37,447 nt of DNA from Bacillota bacterium (GCA_023417475.1 JAEZFP010000043.1:1-37447); one strand, 5' to 3'; counted from the stretch's first letter, positions 23,410-32,571 are shown. Notes: generated from the sequence alone by a model not told the origin. A program made the numbers and translations.

Positions 23410-25003
23410 TGAATTGATCATTCGCCGCGGCATCATCAATGCCTTGCAGGATTGGGAAGGCGGCTTTGTCGTGGTGGGCGAGGCCGAAAACGGTAAAGAA
23501 GCATTGGAATTACTCCCTGACCTGTTGCCCGAGGTGATGATCACCGACATTTGTATGCCGACGCTCAATGGATTGGAACTGATTGAGACAGCCAAAACGA
23601 TTAATCCGGATATTAAAATCATTATCCTGAGCGGTTACGATGATTTCGAGTATGCCCAAAAAGCTTTGCGTTTAGGGGTAGCAGAATATATCCTAAAACC
23701 GGTCCATTCGGAGCAACTTTTGACAATTTTGGAACGCTTCCAAGTTGAATTGGATCAGCGATTTCGCTTTTTAGAAGATCTGATTAATCTCAAAAGACAG
23801 CTAAAAGTTAGCCAGCCATTATTACGGGAATGGTTCTTCCACAGCTTGCTTGCGGGGAAAATGACCCCGGAGGAACTTGAACAAAAATTGCAAGATTTGA
23901 GTCTGCCATTAACCGGTTGTCTCTTTGGGGTTGCTCTGATCCGGATGAAAAATCTGGAGCAGATCCGCGCCGCGAACGCCGGAGTGTTGGGGTTTGTTCA
24001 AAGTCTTTTGGTAGAGGTGATCGAGACAATCTTCCCGCAATGGATTCAGGCCTACCCCTGCTTTTGGGGGGAAGATAAATTGGCGGTGATCTTTAGCCTA
24101 CCGACCTTCGATCGTCAAAACGTCTTTATGGAGCTAAATCAAAATTTAAAACGGGTGATGCTCACAGTTCAAAAGCAATTACCGATCGATATCTATGCCG
24201 CTTTAGGTGGATTGGTTGATGAATTGATCGCAGTTTGCCATTCATATACTCAAGCTGAGGAGGCAATGCAGTTCAGCCTCTTAAAAGATCGAGGCGGTGT
24301 GGTCAATTACGAAGATATCCATTTGCACGCTGACGCACCATCCGCCAGACCGCTGGAATTAGAACGCCAGTTATTACTCCAAGTCCGATTGGGGGAGGAT
24401 GATCAAATTTCCCAGTCAGTCCGGGGCCTGCTCGACGATTGCCAACAGGACCCGGTTCGGATTAAACTTTATGTCTTTGAAATCACGCTATTACTGGTAC
24501 GAACGGTGGCGGAAACGAACGGGAATGGAATGGGATGGTCGCGTGATCTAAACGGCGATCCTTATAAATTGGTTCATCAATGCGAATCCAAAAGTGATCT
24601 GGAACTTTTTTTAAGCGATTTTGCATTAGGATGTAGTCATGAGATTCAGAAAACGCGCCAGGGAAAGAAATACTCGATTATCGAAAAGGTCAAGGAGATT
24701 ATCGAAGGTTCCTTCGCGCGGAGCGAGTTTTCATTGGACGATGTGGCAGGGCGGCTCTTCATTAGCCCTAATTATCTGCGGAGTCTTTTTAAACAACAAG
24801 TCGGCGAGTCGTTTGTTGAGTACCTAACGCGGCGGCGGATGGAGCAAGCTCGGATTCTGCTGGATGATATCACCTTAAAAGTCCATCAGATCGCTGAGAC
24901 AGTCGGATACGACGATCAACATTATTTTTCGATCTGTTTTAAAAAGTATTATGGCTTAACTCCTAGCGACTATCGGGAAGCCAAGACTTTCGGCAAAGCG
25001 TAA
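23384..25003 (+). CDS. YesN-like response regulator, AraC-type
   Basis: The 539-aa regulator has an N-terminal receiver domain (about 1-120) with Asp55 in MITDICMP and Lys105 in ILKP. A long middle region follows, then a C-terminal AraC double helix-turn-helix (about 430-535; FSLDDVAGRLFISPNYLRSLFKQ and IAETVGYDDQHYFSICFKKYYGLTPSDYR). The start lies inside the kinase gene, which points to translational coupling. It should respond to the kinase and activate the lyase/transport operon upstream; direct targets are not identified. Confidence 0.93.
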   Translation: MYKIMVVDDELIIRRGIINALQDWEGGFVVVGEAENGKEALELLPDLLPEVMITDICMPTLNGLELIETAKTINPDIKIIILSGYDDFEYAQKALRLGVAEYILKPVHSEQLLTILERFQVELDQRFRFLEDLINLKRQLKVSQPLLREWFFHSLLAGKMTPEELEQKLQDLSLPLTGCLFGVALIRMKNLEQIRAANAGVLGFVQSLLVEVIETIFPQWIQAYPCFWGEDKLAVIFSLPTFDRQNVFMELNQNLKRVMLTVQKQLPIDIYAALGGLVDELIAVCHSYTQAEEAMQFSLLKDRGGVVNYEDIHLHADAPSARPLELERQLLLQVRLGEDDQISQSVRGLLDDCQQDPVRIKLYVFEITLLLVRTVAETNGNGMGWSRDLNGDPYKLVHQCESKSDLELFLSDFALGCSHEIQKTRQGKKYSIIEKVKEIIEGSFARSEFSLDDVAGRLFISPNYLRSLFKQQVGESFVEYLTRRRMEQARILLDDITLKVHQIAETVGYDDQHYFSICFKKYYGLTPSDYREAKTFGKA

Positions 25004-25049
25004 CGATTAAGCCATCAGCCTAACTAGCCCTCGTAAGCTGAAATACGAC

Positions 25050-25490
25050 TCACGCTTTCGACGCCAATGTCCCGCCGACCACGATCAAAACCGAGGCGAT
25101 CAATAACTTCGGCATACTGATATTTTTCCATTCGGCAAAAATAACCAATCCCAGACAAACCGCTACCAAAGTATTCATATTGAAGATCGGAACCAACTTG
25201 CTGATGGGTATCTGATATTTGACCAAAGTAAATGAGACCAAACCGGTCGCCACCGCCCAGGCGATCCCGGTCAACGAAGCATAATACCCCGAACGCCAGG
25301 AGACGGTGAATTCATTGGCGAAAAAGCAATATACCAAACCGACGGCGACGATGTTCACCCCAACCACGATCAGAAACATTCCGGGACTGATCCCGTTTTT
25401 GGCCGATAATTTCTGCAAAATACTGAAAACCCCTAAAATCAACGCGGGCAACACCCCGCCGATCAAATACCCCATGCCTTGTTGGGACAC
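25050..25490 (-). CDS. Small EamA/DMT-type membrane protein
   Basis: The 146-aa protein contains about five hydrophobic helices (LIGGVLPALILGVFSIL, GMFLIVVGVNIVAVGLVYCFF, GIAWAVATGLVSFTLV, NTLVAVCLGLVIF, LLIASVLIVVGGTLAS). This is half the size of usual EamA transporters, so it may work as a dimer. I choose GTG 25490 because GGAGG lies seven bases upstream; a longer reading begins at 25595 without support. It converges on the response-regulator gene. Substrate unknown. Confidence 0.65.
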   Translation of the reverse strand: MSQQGMGYLIGGVLPALILGVFSILQKLSAKNGISPGMFLIVVGVNIVAVGLVYCFFANEFTVSWRSGYYASLTGIAWAVATGLVSFTLVKYQIPISKLVPIFNMNTLVAVCLGLVIFAEWKNISMPKLLIASVLIVVGGTLASKA

Positions 25491-25758
25491 AGTGATTCCT
25501 CCATTCTGCCGCGACTGATTAGCGGAAAAGCATTTTTTAATCTTCCCAAAGATCGTTTCTGCTACATACGAGTTCCGGAAATATGTCGCAGCCAAAAGAC
25601 GTTCCCCGGTATTTTTAGGACAGATTGCCGCCTATATAGTTTATTGATTCGCCCCGCAAATCCTTCCGAACTTTCGACATTTTAACTCAAATCGGACGAA
25701 AGATTTTTCAAGCGTCTTTTAACTGCGCTTGCCACAAACGGCCCCAGATTCTCCCCAG
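25491..25758. other. Intergenic region with no recognised feature
   Basis: The stretch between the DMT gene's ribosome binding site and the MITE-like palindrome shows no ORF with a credible start. It presumably contains the promoter of the leftward DMT gene. Confidence 0.35.
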
Positions 25759-25865
25759 CCACTGAAAAACCTCCGCGCTGAAAGATTGCCCGACAATAGA
25801 TAGTGAGTAGCTTGTTTTAGGCTATTAATATATTGTCGGGCATTATTTCGGGCAGTTTTCAGTGG
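25759..25865. mobile_element. MITE-like imperfect palindrome, 107 bp
   Basis: CCACTGAAAA (25759-25768) pairs with TTTTCAGTGG (25856-25865), and GCCCGACAATA (25788-25798) with TATTGTCGGGC (25831-25841). The two arms, 35-39 bases long with one insertion-type difference, enclose a short AT-rich centre. No ORF is present. A miniature inverted-repeat element or a structured RNA would both fit. Confidence 0.5.
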
Positions 25866-25944
25866 TTTCGATTCTCCAGCACCAATGCTTTTGTCCTTTC
25901 ATATACTGGATTGGATATTTTTAACGGAGCGAGGTGAATGCGGA

Positions 25945-26349
25945 TTGACCGACTTGGAAGTATTAACCCGGATTGTCTGGGGAGAGGCGGAATCGGAAAC
26001 GCTTATGGGGAAACTAGGGGTGGCCGCCAGTATCATCAATCATGCCCAAGCCGAAAACAAAACCGTCTTGCAATTAATTCAAACTCCCGGGCAGTTTGAA
26101 GCGTATGCCAACAACCGCTTCTGGCAAGCCCCTTATCAATCAACCGATCCGATGCTTGTCGAGAGTAAACAGGCTTCAAGCCGCGCGTTAGGGGGAGAAG
26201 ACCCCATCGCCAACAAGACCCATTTTTGCGCTTACCAAAAAAATCCCTGCCGTTGGCATTATCAACAATCCCCCCCGGTTCAATACATCGGGAATCACCT
26301 GTTTATCCGGGCGCGGGTCTATACTACGGGAGGTGGGACCGGTGCTTAA
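25945..26349 (+). CDS. SleB-like cell-wall hydrolase
   Basis: The 134-aa protein matches the Hydrolase_2 (SleB/CwlJ) pattern. It has an N-terminal VLTRIVWGEAESE with the presumed catalytic Glu, then GKLGVAASIINHAQ, PGQFEAYANNRFW and a C-terminal G-N-H-L-F segment. These enzymes cleave peptidoglycan, classically in spore germination. Helix-turn order and length of the domain are complete, but there is no signal peptide. I prefer the TTG at 25945 behind GAGGTGAATGCGGA; an ATG at 25885 in the same frame lacks a ribosome binding site. Its end overlaps the next gene, so the two are coupled. Confidence 0.75.
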   Translation: MTDLEVLTRIVWGEAESETLMGKLGVAASIINHAQAENKTVLQLIQTPGQFEAYANNRFWQAPYQSTDPMLVESKQASSRALGGEDPIANKTHFCAYQKNPCRWHYQQSPPVQYIGNHLFIRARVYTTGGGTGA

Positions 26350-27628
26350 TCAAGTCCATTATCGTTTGAAAACGACCTCGGTGACGGGAACCCTAATCAA
26401 TGCCGTGGCCACCTATGACGTTTATTACGCGGCCGATCAAGGAATCGCCTATGAAGTGGAGTTGCAGGTTCCGGAAACGATGGGCTCCAATCAGCTGAGA
26501 ACTGCGTGGCGGGCCAAGATTTTCAATGATAGCAATGAGAAACGCTTGGAGTATGATATTTTACAAAAGATCTATTATCAAACCCGTCAAACCATCCAAG
26601 TCGAAAGCGCCCTGTATGATTTACAAACTGATTTGCAAAAGTTTTTGGAAGCTCCCAACGGGATGCGGATTGGCGAGACGCCGTTGGCCGGAGGCGCTTT
26701 CCCGGGTTTTCGGGTGAATACCTTGACCATTTGGTATGATGCCGCCTGGAAATTGCCGTTGCGCCGGATCAATCTTGATCGCGGCAATACGATCACCGAC
26801 GAATTTACGTATTTTTCATTGAATCAACCGTTGCCGGGCGAAGTCTTCAGCCTGCCGAAACCGGCTGAGGCCATCGCCGATTTTAACCTGTACCCGGAAC
26901 CGCCGTTGTTGCCAAGGTTTGTCAATGTGTACGAAACGCCGCAATACGGCATCTATGTCAACTTGTTGCTGGAACAGACCAAACAGCATATTATCAGGAA
27001 CCAATGGGAGTACGGCCCCTTCGCCACGATCAAGCTGCCGTGGAATGTCACGATGCCGGTCTTGATTTACCTCCGTAAGACGGAAACGGCATATCCGCCC
27101 ATCATTGCGGTATTTGAGGTTCCGGGTCAAGGCAAAACCTATTTCTTTATCAACTATAGCTACTTGGGATATGTGGTGACAGGTTTCACCCAGGATCCTT
27201 ATGATCTACGCCAATATGAACGGCTGCCGATCAACGCGTCGGCCCGCCTGGAGGATTTTATCCCCCTCTATCAAAGTCCGTCATTGGAGAAAGATGCGGT
27301 CGTCAGTAACTTCGTCCGCTCCGTTCAAAGCAACGACACCTTCATCATCGCCTTTGGCATGGGAAATAAAGAATTTGACATCACCTTTAAAAACTTTAGT
27401 TTTGACGAGAACGAAGGTTACCTGTTGCTTAACGTCTATGGCAAGGAGTATTGGGACAACGCCAATTTCGAAGCGAAGTTCAACTTCGTGGTCACCGGTC
27501 AAATGGCGGACGCCCATACCACCCCGTTGATCATTTATGCGCTGAATTCTCTGAAACGGTTAGGGATCAATCGGCGAATTCTGATGCCGAACTATGTGGA
27601 CATTCCGGTCACTCCGCCGCCTGTTTGA
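26342..27628 (+). CDS. Unknown protein with LolA-like N-terminal half
   Basis: This 428-aa protein starts at a GTG that overlaps the hydrolase gene by eight bases, with GGGAGG eight bases upstream. Residues 1-190 resemble the LolA/RseB-type beta-sheet fold. They include YDVYYAADQ, VNTLTIWYDAAWKLPLR and, near its end, FSLNQPLPGEVFSLP, patterns seen in lipoprotein-sorting and sporulation proteins. The C-terminal half, rich in aromatic residues, is not recognised. There is no obvious signal peptide, which is unusual for such folds. Coupling to a cell-wall hydrolase suggests an envelope or spore-related role, by inference only. Confidence 0.55.
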   Translation: MLNQVHYRLKTTSVTGTLINAVATYDVYYAADQGIAYEVELQVPETMGSNQLRTAWRAKIFNDSNEKRLEYDILQKIYYQTRQTIQVESALYDLQTDLQKFLEAPNGMRIGETPLAGGAFPGFRVNTLTIWYDAAWKLPLRRINLDRGNTITDEFTYFSLNQPLPGEVFSLPKPAEAIADFNLYPEPPLLPRFVNVYETPQYGIYVNLLLEQTKQHIIRNQWEYGPFATIKLPWNVTMPVLIYLRKTETAYPPIIAVFEVPGQGKTYFFINYSYLGYVVTGFTQDPYDLRQYERLPINASARLEDFIPLYQSPSLEKDAVVSNFVRSVQSNDTFIIAFGMGNKEFDITFKNFSFDENEGYLLLNVYGKEYWDNANFEAKFNFVVTGQMADAHTTPLIIYALNSLKRLGINRRILMPNYVDIPVTPPPV

Positions 27629-27676
27629 CGAAAGGCAAAGTGGGGAACGTCAATTAAATAATTATTGGGGATTGGT

Positions 27677-27728
27677 GCGATGATAAAAGAGCTGTGACCG
27701 GTGTCGCGGCTCTTTTATCATCGCTTTT
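27677..27728 (+). terminator. Very strong terminator hairpin
   Basis: GCGATGATAAAAGAGC (27677-27692) pairs over all 16 bases with GCTCTTTTATCATCGC (27709-27724), followed by TTTT. It closes the hydrolase/LolA-like operon. Confidence 0.85.
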
Positions 27729-27888
27729 GGTTTTGGCGGGTGAAATAGATCAAAGCGAATAGGCAATTTAAAGTGCGACTTGGGTCGCACCACAGCAAAA
27801 ATGTTCGTGATTTTCGCTTCGGCTCCAAGCAGGAAATTATTAATTTAAAAGGAATATTTATAGAAAATCGGAATGAAGGATGCGTTTC

Positions 27889-28743
27889 GTGAAAAAGGTT
27901 TTAGTGCTTCCCAATCCCCTCAAACCCAAAGCGATGGAACTGACCGGACCGATCACCGCTTTGTTGCGCCGCTACGGTTTGGAACCGTATTGTACCGAAG
28001 AGGTTGCGGCCAAGCTTGACCCGCAATTGGAGTTGCAGATTCGCAGCGAATTTAGCGGGATTGACTTGGTGATGGTTTTAGGCGGCGACGGTTCGATGTT
28101 GAGCGCCGCCCGCTTGATCTATCCGCTGCAAATTCCGCTGCTCGGGGTGAACCTCGGGCATCTCGGTTATCTGACGCGGATCGAAAGCAACCAGCTTGAG
28201 GAGGCGTGCCGTCAGATTCAAGCGGGGGACTACTCCTTGGAGTCGCGGACGATGGTTGAAGCGACGGTGCTCCGGGAAGGACGGGAAGTCCGGAAGATGG
28301 TCGGTCTGAATGAGTTGGTTTTGGCCAAAAGCGCCCTGGCGCGGATCATCCGGTTGGAAACTTGGATCGACAACGCTTATTTCACAACCTATCCGGCGGA
28401 TGGGTTGATCGTTGCGACGGCGACCGGCTCCACCGCTTACTCCATGTCGGCCGGCGGTCCGATTTTAGATCCCAGATTGGCGGCGTTGGTCATCACACCC
28501 ATTTGCGCCCATTCGTTATACTCGCGGCCGTTGGTTTTAAGCAGCGAGGCCAAGATTCAAGTGATCCTCAATGCGGACCATACCGAAACCGCGCTAACCG
28601 CCGACGGACAAACGTTCTTCGGATTGCAGGCCGGTGATGTGATCCGTTTTGGCAAAGCGGCTTTTGTCACACAATTACTACATTTTAAAGATCAGGGACT
28701 GTTTGATATATTAAAGATGCGGCTAAAACAAGGAAGAATGTAA
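27889..28743 (+). CDS. nadK: NAD kinase
   Basis: The 284-aa enzyme phosphorylates NAD to NADP in the cytosol. It contains the GGDG motif at residues 65-68 (VLGGDGSMLSAAR), LLGVNLGHLGYL, a NE motif (GLNELVLAK) and TATGSTAYSMSAGGPI, all diagnostic. I start at GTG 27889, with AAGGA eight bases upstream; an ATG at 27880 abuts that site. The nadK-argR-recN order is conserved in Bacillota. Confidence 0.95.
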   Translation: MKKVLVLPNPLKPKAMELTGPITALLRRYGLEPYCTEEVAAKLDPQLELQIRSEFSGIDLVMVLGGDGSMLSAARLIYPLQIPLLGVNLGHLGYLTRIESNQLEEACRQIQAGDYSLESRTMVEATVLREGREVRKMVGLNELVLAKSALARIIRLETWIDNAYFTTYPADGLIVATATGSTAYSMSAGGPILDPRLAALVITPICAHSLYSRPLVLSSEAKIQVILNADHTETALTADGQTFFGLQAGDVIRFGKAAFVTQLLHFKDQGLFDILKMRLKQGRM

Positions 28744-28853
28744 CGCAGGAAATCGCCTAACCCCCATAAATGTGCCCTTTTAAATACAACATCTAGGAAT
28801 TTAACCCGCTTTTACAGGAGTTAGGCAATTTTTGCAACAAACTGGAGGCAGCG

Positions 28854-29306
28854 ATGAAAGCCAACCGACACGCCATGATTGTGGCGATCATTAAGGAACA
28901 GGTTATCGGAACGCAGGAAGAATTGGGCGAAGCCTTAAAAACCAAAGGAGTTTTGGTTACTCAGGCGACTCTGTCACGGGATATCAAGGAGTTGGGGTTG
29001 ATCAAAGTACCAACGATGGAGGGGTATTATCGCTACTCCGTACCGCAGGACCGGACCCCCGGCGATCTGACCCGGCGGGCGCAACGGATGTTGGAAGACG
29101 CCATGATCGCCATTGACGCGGCGGAAAATCTGATTGTCGTCAAAACGATGAGCGGAACGGCGCAAGGCGTGGCCGACGCGCTGGACGATCTGGAATGGCC
29201 GGAGATTGTGGGAACGGTTGCCGGCGACGATACGATCTTGCTCGTAGTCCGGACCAAGGAACAGGTGGACTCGATCTTGAACCGTCTTCAGCAGTTAAGG
29301 AGGTAG
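28854..29306 (+). CDS. argR: Arginine repressor
   Basis: The 150-aa protein has an N-terminal winged-helix domain (RHAMIVAIIKEQVIGTQEELGEAL, VTQATLSRDIKELGLIKV) and a C-terminal arginine-binding oligomerisation domain (VVKTMSGTAQGVADALDD, GTVAGDDTILLVVR). It controls arginine biosynthesis and catabolism genes as an arginine-bound hexamer. GGAGG precedes the ATG. recN follows six bases after its stop, so the two are co-transcribed as in many Bacillota. Confidence 0.96.
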   Translation: MKANRHAMIVAIIKEQVIGTQEELGEALKTKGVLVTQATLSRDIKELGLIKVPTMEGYYRYSVPQDRTPGDLTRRAQRMLEDAMIAIDAAENLIVVKTMSGTAQGVADALDDLEWPEIVGTVAGDDTILLVVRTKEQVDSILNRLQQLRR

Positions 29307-29312
29307 GTTAAC

Positions 29313-31052
29313 TTGCTGCAGGAAATTCGCGTCAAAAATTTTGCCCTCATTGAAGAGTTGCGACTGGATTTTGACCCCGGATTTAATGTCTTAACCGGCG
29401 AAACCGGGGCCGGAAAGTCGATCATCATCGACGCGCTTGGCTTAGCGTTGGGCGGCCGGTTCAGCTCGGAGATGATCCGGGCCGGGGCGGACAGCGCGTT
29501 GGTGGAGGCGGCGTTTCTGTTGGAACGCCGGCCGGTGTTTGAGAGACTCCTTGACGAGCTGGGCATTCCGGTAGAAGCCGACGGGACGTTGATCATTCAA
29601 CGGGAAGTCGCCGGCAGCGGCAAAAATCGCTGCCGGGTCAACGGACAACTGGTGACGGTGCTGTCCTTGGCCAAGATCGGCGAGTTTCTCATTGATATTC
29701 ACGGCCAACATGAACACCAATCTTTGTTATTTCCCGAGAAACAACTGGAGCTGTTGGACCGTTATTGCGGCGCGGACTGTTTGGCGTTACGGGCCGAATA
29801 CGAATCGGCCTACCGGATCTGGCAAAGCTTGACCGAAGAATACCGCAGCCTGCAACAGAACGAAGCGGAATTAGCCCGCAAAGTCGACCTCCTGCAATTT
29901 CAGATCCGAGAGATCGGCGACGCCAAGCTAGTCCTCGGCGAAGACGAGGATTTGCTGAAGGAACGGGAGATTTTGGGCGCGGCGGAACGGCTTTACCAAG
30001 CGGCTTCCGAATCGTATCAGGTTTTGTACGATGACGCCAACGGGCGCGCCGCCATCGAGTTGTTAAGCGCCGCGGAACGCTCGCTGGAACAAGCGGCGGG
30101 GATCGATTCGCGCTTGGAACCGATTTTGCAATCGTTGCGCGAAGCGGCGTACGGAGTGGAGGAAGCCTCCCGCGAACTCCGCGATTATCAGGAGCAAGTG
30201 CAGTTTGACCCGGAGCGTTTGGCCGAGGTTGAAGCGCGCTTGGACGAGTTGACCCGGATGAAACGGAAATACGGTCAGACCCTGGCTGAGATTCTGCAAT
30301 TTGCCGACGCCTGCGCCCGGGAACTGGCGGCTATCAATAACCGGGAAGAACGTTCCCGGACGATTGAGGGCGATCTGGCCCAAGCCCGGGTCCAACTGGG
30401 TGAATTGGCGGAACGCTTGTCAGAGCAACGCCGTGCCGGGGCCGCGCGGTTGGACCAAGCGATCATGGCGCAGTTGCGGGATCTTAATATGGATAAGACC
30501 CAATTTAAGGTGAATTTAAGTCAGCAGGAGACGGCGACCGGCATCCCGGTGGCGGGCAAAAATGTCGAGGCGACTGCCTCGGGCGCCGATCGGATCGAAT
30601 TTTTGGTCGCCCCCAATCCCGGCGAAGGTTTGAAACCGATGGCCAAGATCGCCTCCGGCGGTGAATTGTCGCGGATGATGTTGGCTTTAAAAGCGATCCT
30701 GGCCGAATTGGACGAGATTCCGACGATGGTTTTTGATGAAATCGATGTGGGGATCGGTGGCCGGACAGCGCAGGCGGTGGCGGAGAAGATCCTTTTCATC
30801 GGCAGCGCCAGACAGGTGATTTCAGTGACTCATCTGCCGCAGATCGCCAGCATGGCCAAACAGCATTTCTATATCGAGAAACAAGTGCATGGCGAGCGCA
30901 CCGTCGTGTCGGTCCGGCCGCTCAACACCAACGAACGGGTGGAGGAACTGGCGCGAATGCTTGGCGGGGCGCAAGTCACCGATACCACCCGCCGCCACGC
31001 CCGGGAGATGTTATTGTTGGCAGAACGGTTACGGTTGGGTGAAACATCTTGA
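29313..31052 (+). CDS. recN: DNA repair protein RecN
   Basis: The 579-aa SMC-like ATPase acts early in double-strand-break repair. Walker A is GETGAGKS at 29-36; Walker B is MVFDEIDVGIGG near 472-483, with the signature ASGGELSRMMLALK upstream. A central coiled coil spans roughly 155-370. The TTG start is preceded by AAGGAGG overlapping the argR stop. Size and domain order are normal for the family. Confidence 0.97.
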   Translation: MLQEIRVKNFALIEELRLDFDPGFNVLTGETGAGKSIIIDALGLALGGRFSSEMIRAGADSALVEAAFLLERRPVFERLLDELGIPVEADGTLIIQREVAGSGKNRCRVNGQLVTVLSLAKIGEFLIDIHGQHEHQSLLFPEKQLELLDRYCGADCLALRAEYESAYRIWQSLTEEYRSLQQNEAELARKVDLLQFQIREIGDAKLVLGEDEDLLKEREILGAAERLYQAASESYQVLYDDANGRAAIELLSAAERSLEQAAGIDSRLEPILQSLREAAYGVEEASRELRDYQEQVQFDPERLAEVEARLDELTRMKRKYGQTLAEILQFADACARELAAINNREERSRTIEGDLAQARVQLGELAERLSEQRRAGAARLDQAIMAQLRDLNMDKTQFKVNLSQQETATGIPVAGKNVEATASGADRIEFLVAPNPGEGLKPMAKIASGGELSRMMLALKAILAELDEIPTMVFDEIDVGIGGRTAQAVAEKILFIGSARQVISVTHLPQIASMAKQHFYIEKQVHGERTVVSVRPLNTNERVEELARMLGGAQVTDTTRRHAREMLLLAERLRLGETS

Positions 31053-31067
31053 TGAAACGGGACGATC

Positions 31068-31093
31068 AAAACCCAGGCCAAAGCCTGGGTTTA
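31068..31093 (+). terminator. Probable terminator after recN
   Basis: AAACCCAGGC (31069-31078) pairs with GCCTGGGTTT (31083-31092) around a four-base loop. The T run is short, so termination may be incomplete. Confidence 0.65.
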
Positions 31094-31205
31094 ACTATCG
31101 TTGACACTGGCTGGGATAAAGATGCCGGCAACCGCGCCGGGAATTAATCAACTTAAAATTACGTTAGGATGGACGAATACATTTACGAATAGGAGATGAA
31201 TGCCG

Positions 31206-31724
31206 ATGAAAAAAGTCTTGCTCGTTTTGGCGCTGGTCGCGGCCGTCGCCGTGGTCGGTTTTGGTTTTTCCCGTACCTTGGCGGCCAAAACCGGACCGGC
31301 GGTGGGAAACGTTGCGCCCGATTTTACCTTGCCGGACTTGAACGGGAAAGATGTCGCGCTTCAAAAAGTGATCGCCGCCAATAAAGTTACGCTGATTAAC
31401 TTCTGGGCGACTTGGTGTCCGCCGTGCCGGGCCGAGATTCCGGAGTTGGAGACGTTTTATCAAACCTATGCCAAACAGCAGGTGGCGTTACTCGGCGTCA
31501 ATCTCCAGCAACAACCGGCTGAAGTCCGGAATTTCGTCAGTCGCAATAAAATGAGTTTTCCGGTTTTGACGGACACGGGCGGGACTGTGGGGAATACCTA
31601 TCAGATTTACGCGATCCCGACCACGTTTATTATCGATCAAACCGGGAAGATCCGGGCGAAGATCGAAGGAAGCACCGACCTGAACACGTTAAAAAATAAA
31701 GTGCTGCCTTTATTGAAGGAGTAG
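31206..31724 (+). CDS. TlpA/ResA-type thioredoxin-like protein
   Basis: The 172-aa protein has an N-terminal membrane anchor or signal (residues 1-27) and a thioredoxin fold with redox site WCPPC at 70-74 and the cis-proline YAIPTTF. It probably acts outside the membrane, reducing disulfides during cytochrome c maturation or other envelope processes. AGGAG lies ten bases before ATG 31206; an ATG six bases earlier is possible. The CcdA-type gene follows after three bases and would supply electrons. Confidence 0.88.
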   Translation: MKKVLLVLALVAAVAVVGFGFSRTLAAKTGPAVGNVAPDFTLPDLNGKDVALQKVIAANKVTLINFWATWCPPCRAEIPELETFYQTYAKQQVALLGVNLQQQPAEVRNFVSRNKMSFPVLTDTGGTVGNTYQIYAIPTTFIIDQTGKIRAKIEGSTDLNTLKNKVLPLLKE

Positions 31725-31727
31725 CCC

Positions 31728-32456
31728 ATGGCGATCGTCATGGCCTTCCTGGGCGGGTTATTATCGTTTTTTTCCCCTTGTATCTTGCCGATCGCCCCGG
31801 GGTATTTGGGGATTATCTCCGGTTCCTCGCTGGCGGAGCTGCAAACGGGCGGCGCGACCCGGCGTGAAGTCCTCCAAAGCACGGTGGCCTTTATCGCCGG
31901 TTTCACCATTGTTTTTACATTGATGGGTGTCACCAGCTCCTACCTGGGCGGATTGCTCCGGGCTAATCGGATGCTCATCGCCAAAGGCGGCGGGATCGTA
32001 GTGATTTTGTTGGGATTGCACCAGGCGGGCTGGATGCGGATTAGTTGGCTCTACCGTGAAAAACGGTTGCAACCACGGTCCCCGGTGGGAGTGTTCGGAG
32101 CGGTTGCGGCGGGAATGGCCTTTTCGTTCGGTTGGACGCCATGCGTGGGGCCGATTTTAGGCTCGATTTTGGCGGTGGCCGGCGATACCGGTCAACCGGT
32201 CCAAGGATTTTTACTGCTGTTGATCTACGCGGTCGGCCTGGCGTTGCCCTTCATCCTGCTGGCGTTGGGCTTTGAGAAAGTGCTGCCGCAGTTGAACCGG
32301 GTAAAACCCTATTTCCGTTATTTGGAGTGGTTGGCCGGCGGTCTGTTGATCGTAATGGGGATACTGTTGTTCACCGGCGGCATGGCGGGTATATCAGCCT
32401 GGTTTATCCAGCTGACCGGGGGTTGGAATCTTGAGAACCTCTTGCCACAACGTTAA
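31728..32456 (+). CDS. ccdA: Cytochrome c biogenesis protein CcdA
   Basis: This 242-aa integral membrane protein has six predicted helices and the two conserved redox cysteines: PC in FFSPCILPIAPGYLG (helix 1) and PC in GWTPCVGPILGSI (helix 4). It carries electrons from cytosolic thioredoxin to extracytoplasmic partners such as the adjacent TlpA-type protein. AAGGAG of the ribosome binding site lies within the end of the upstream gene, showing tight coupling. Confidence 0.93.
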   Translation: MAIVMAFLGGLLSFFSPCILPIAPGYLGIISGSSLAELQTGGATRREVLQSTVAFIAGFTIVFTLMGVTSSYLGGLLRANRMLIAKGGGIVVILLGLHQAGWMRISWLYREKRLQPRSPVGVFGAVAAGMAFSFGWTPCVGPILGSILAVAGDTGQPVQGFLLLLIYAVGLALPFILLALGFEKVLPQLNRVKPYFRYLEWLAGGLLIVMGILLFTGGMAGISAWFIQLTGGWNLENLLPQR

Positions 32457-32529
32457 TAATCGCTATTTTGGAGAGTTTTTGTAGGCTAACGGTAATTCCG
32501 CAGTTTTTCAGGCTTACGTCATAAGTACC

Positions 32530-32571
32530 ATCCGCTTTTTCATCCATACGATGAAACAAGCGGATTTTTTA
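32530..32571 (+). terminator. Intrinsic terminator after ccdA
   Basis: ATCCGCTTTTTCATC (32530-32544) pairs with GATGAAACAAGCGGAT (32550-32565) with one small mismatch region, followed by TTTTTTATT. The rest of the 306-base gap (to 32762) shows no other feature I can name. Confidence 0.8.
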
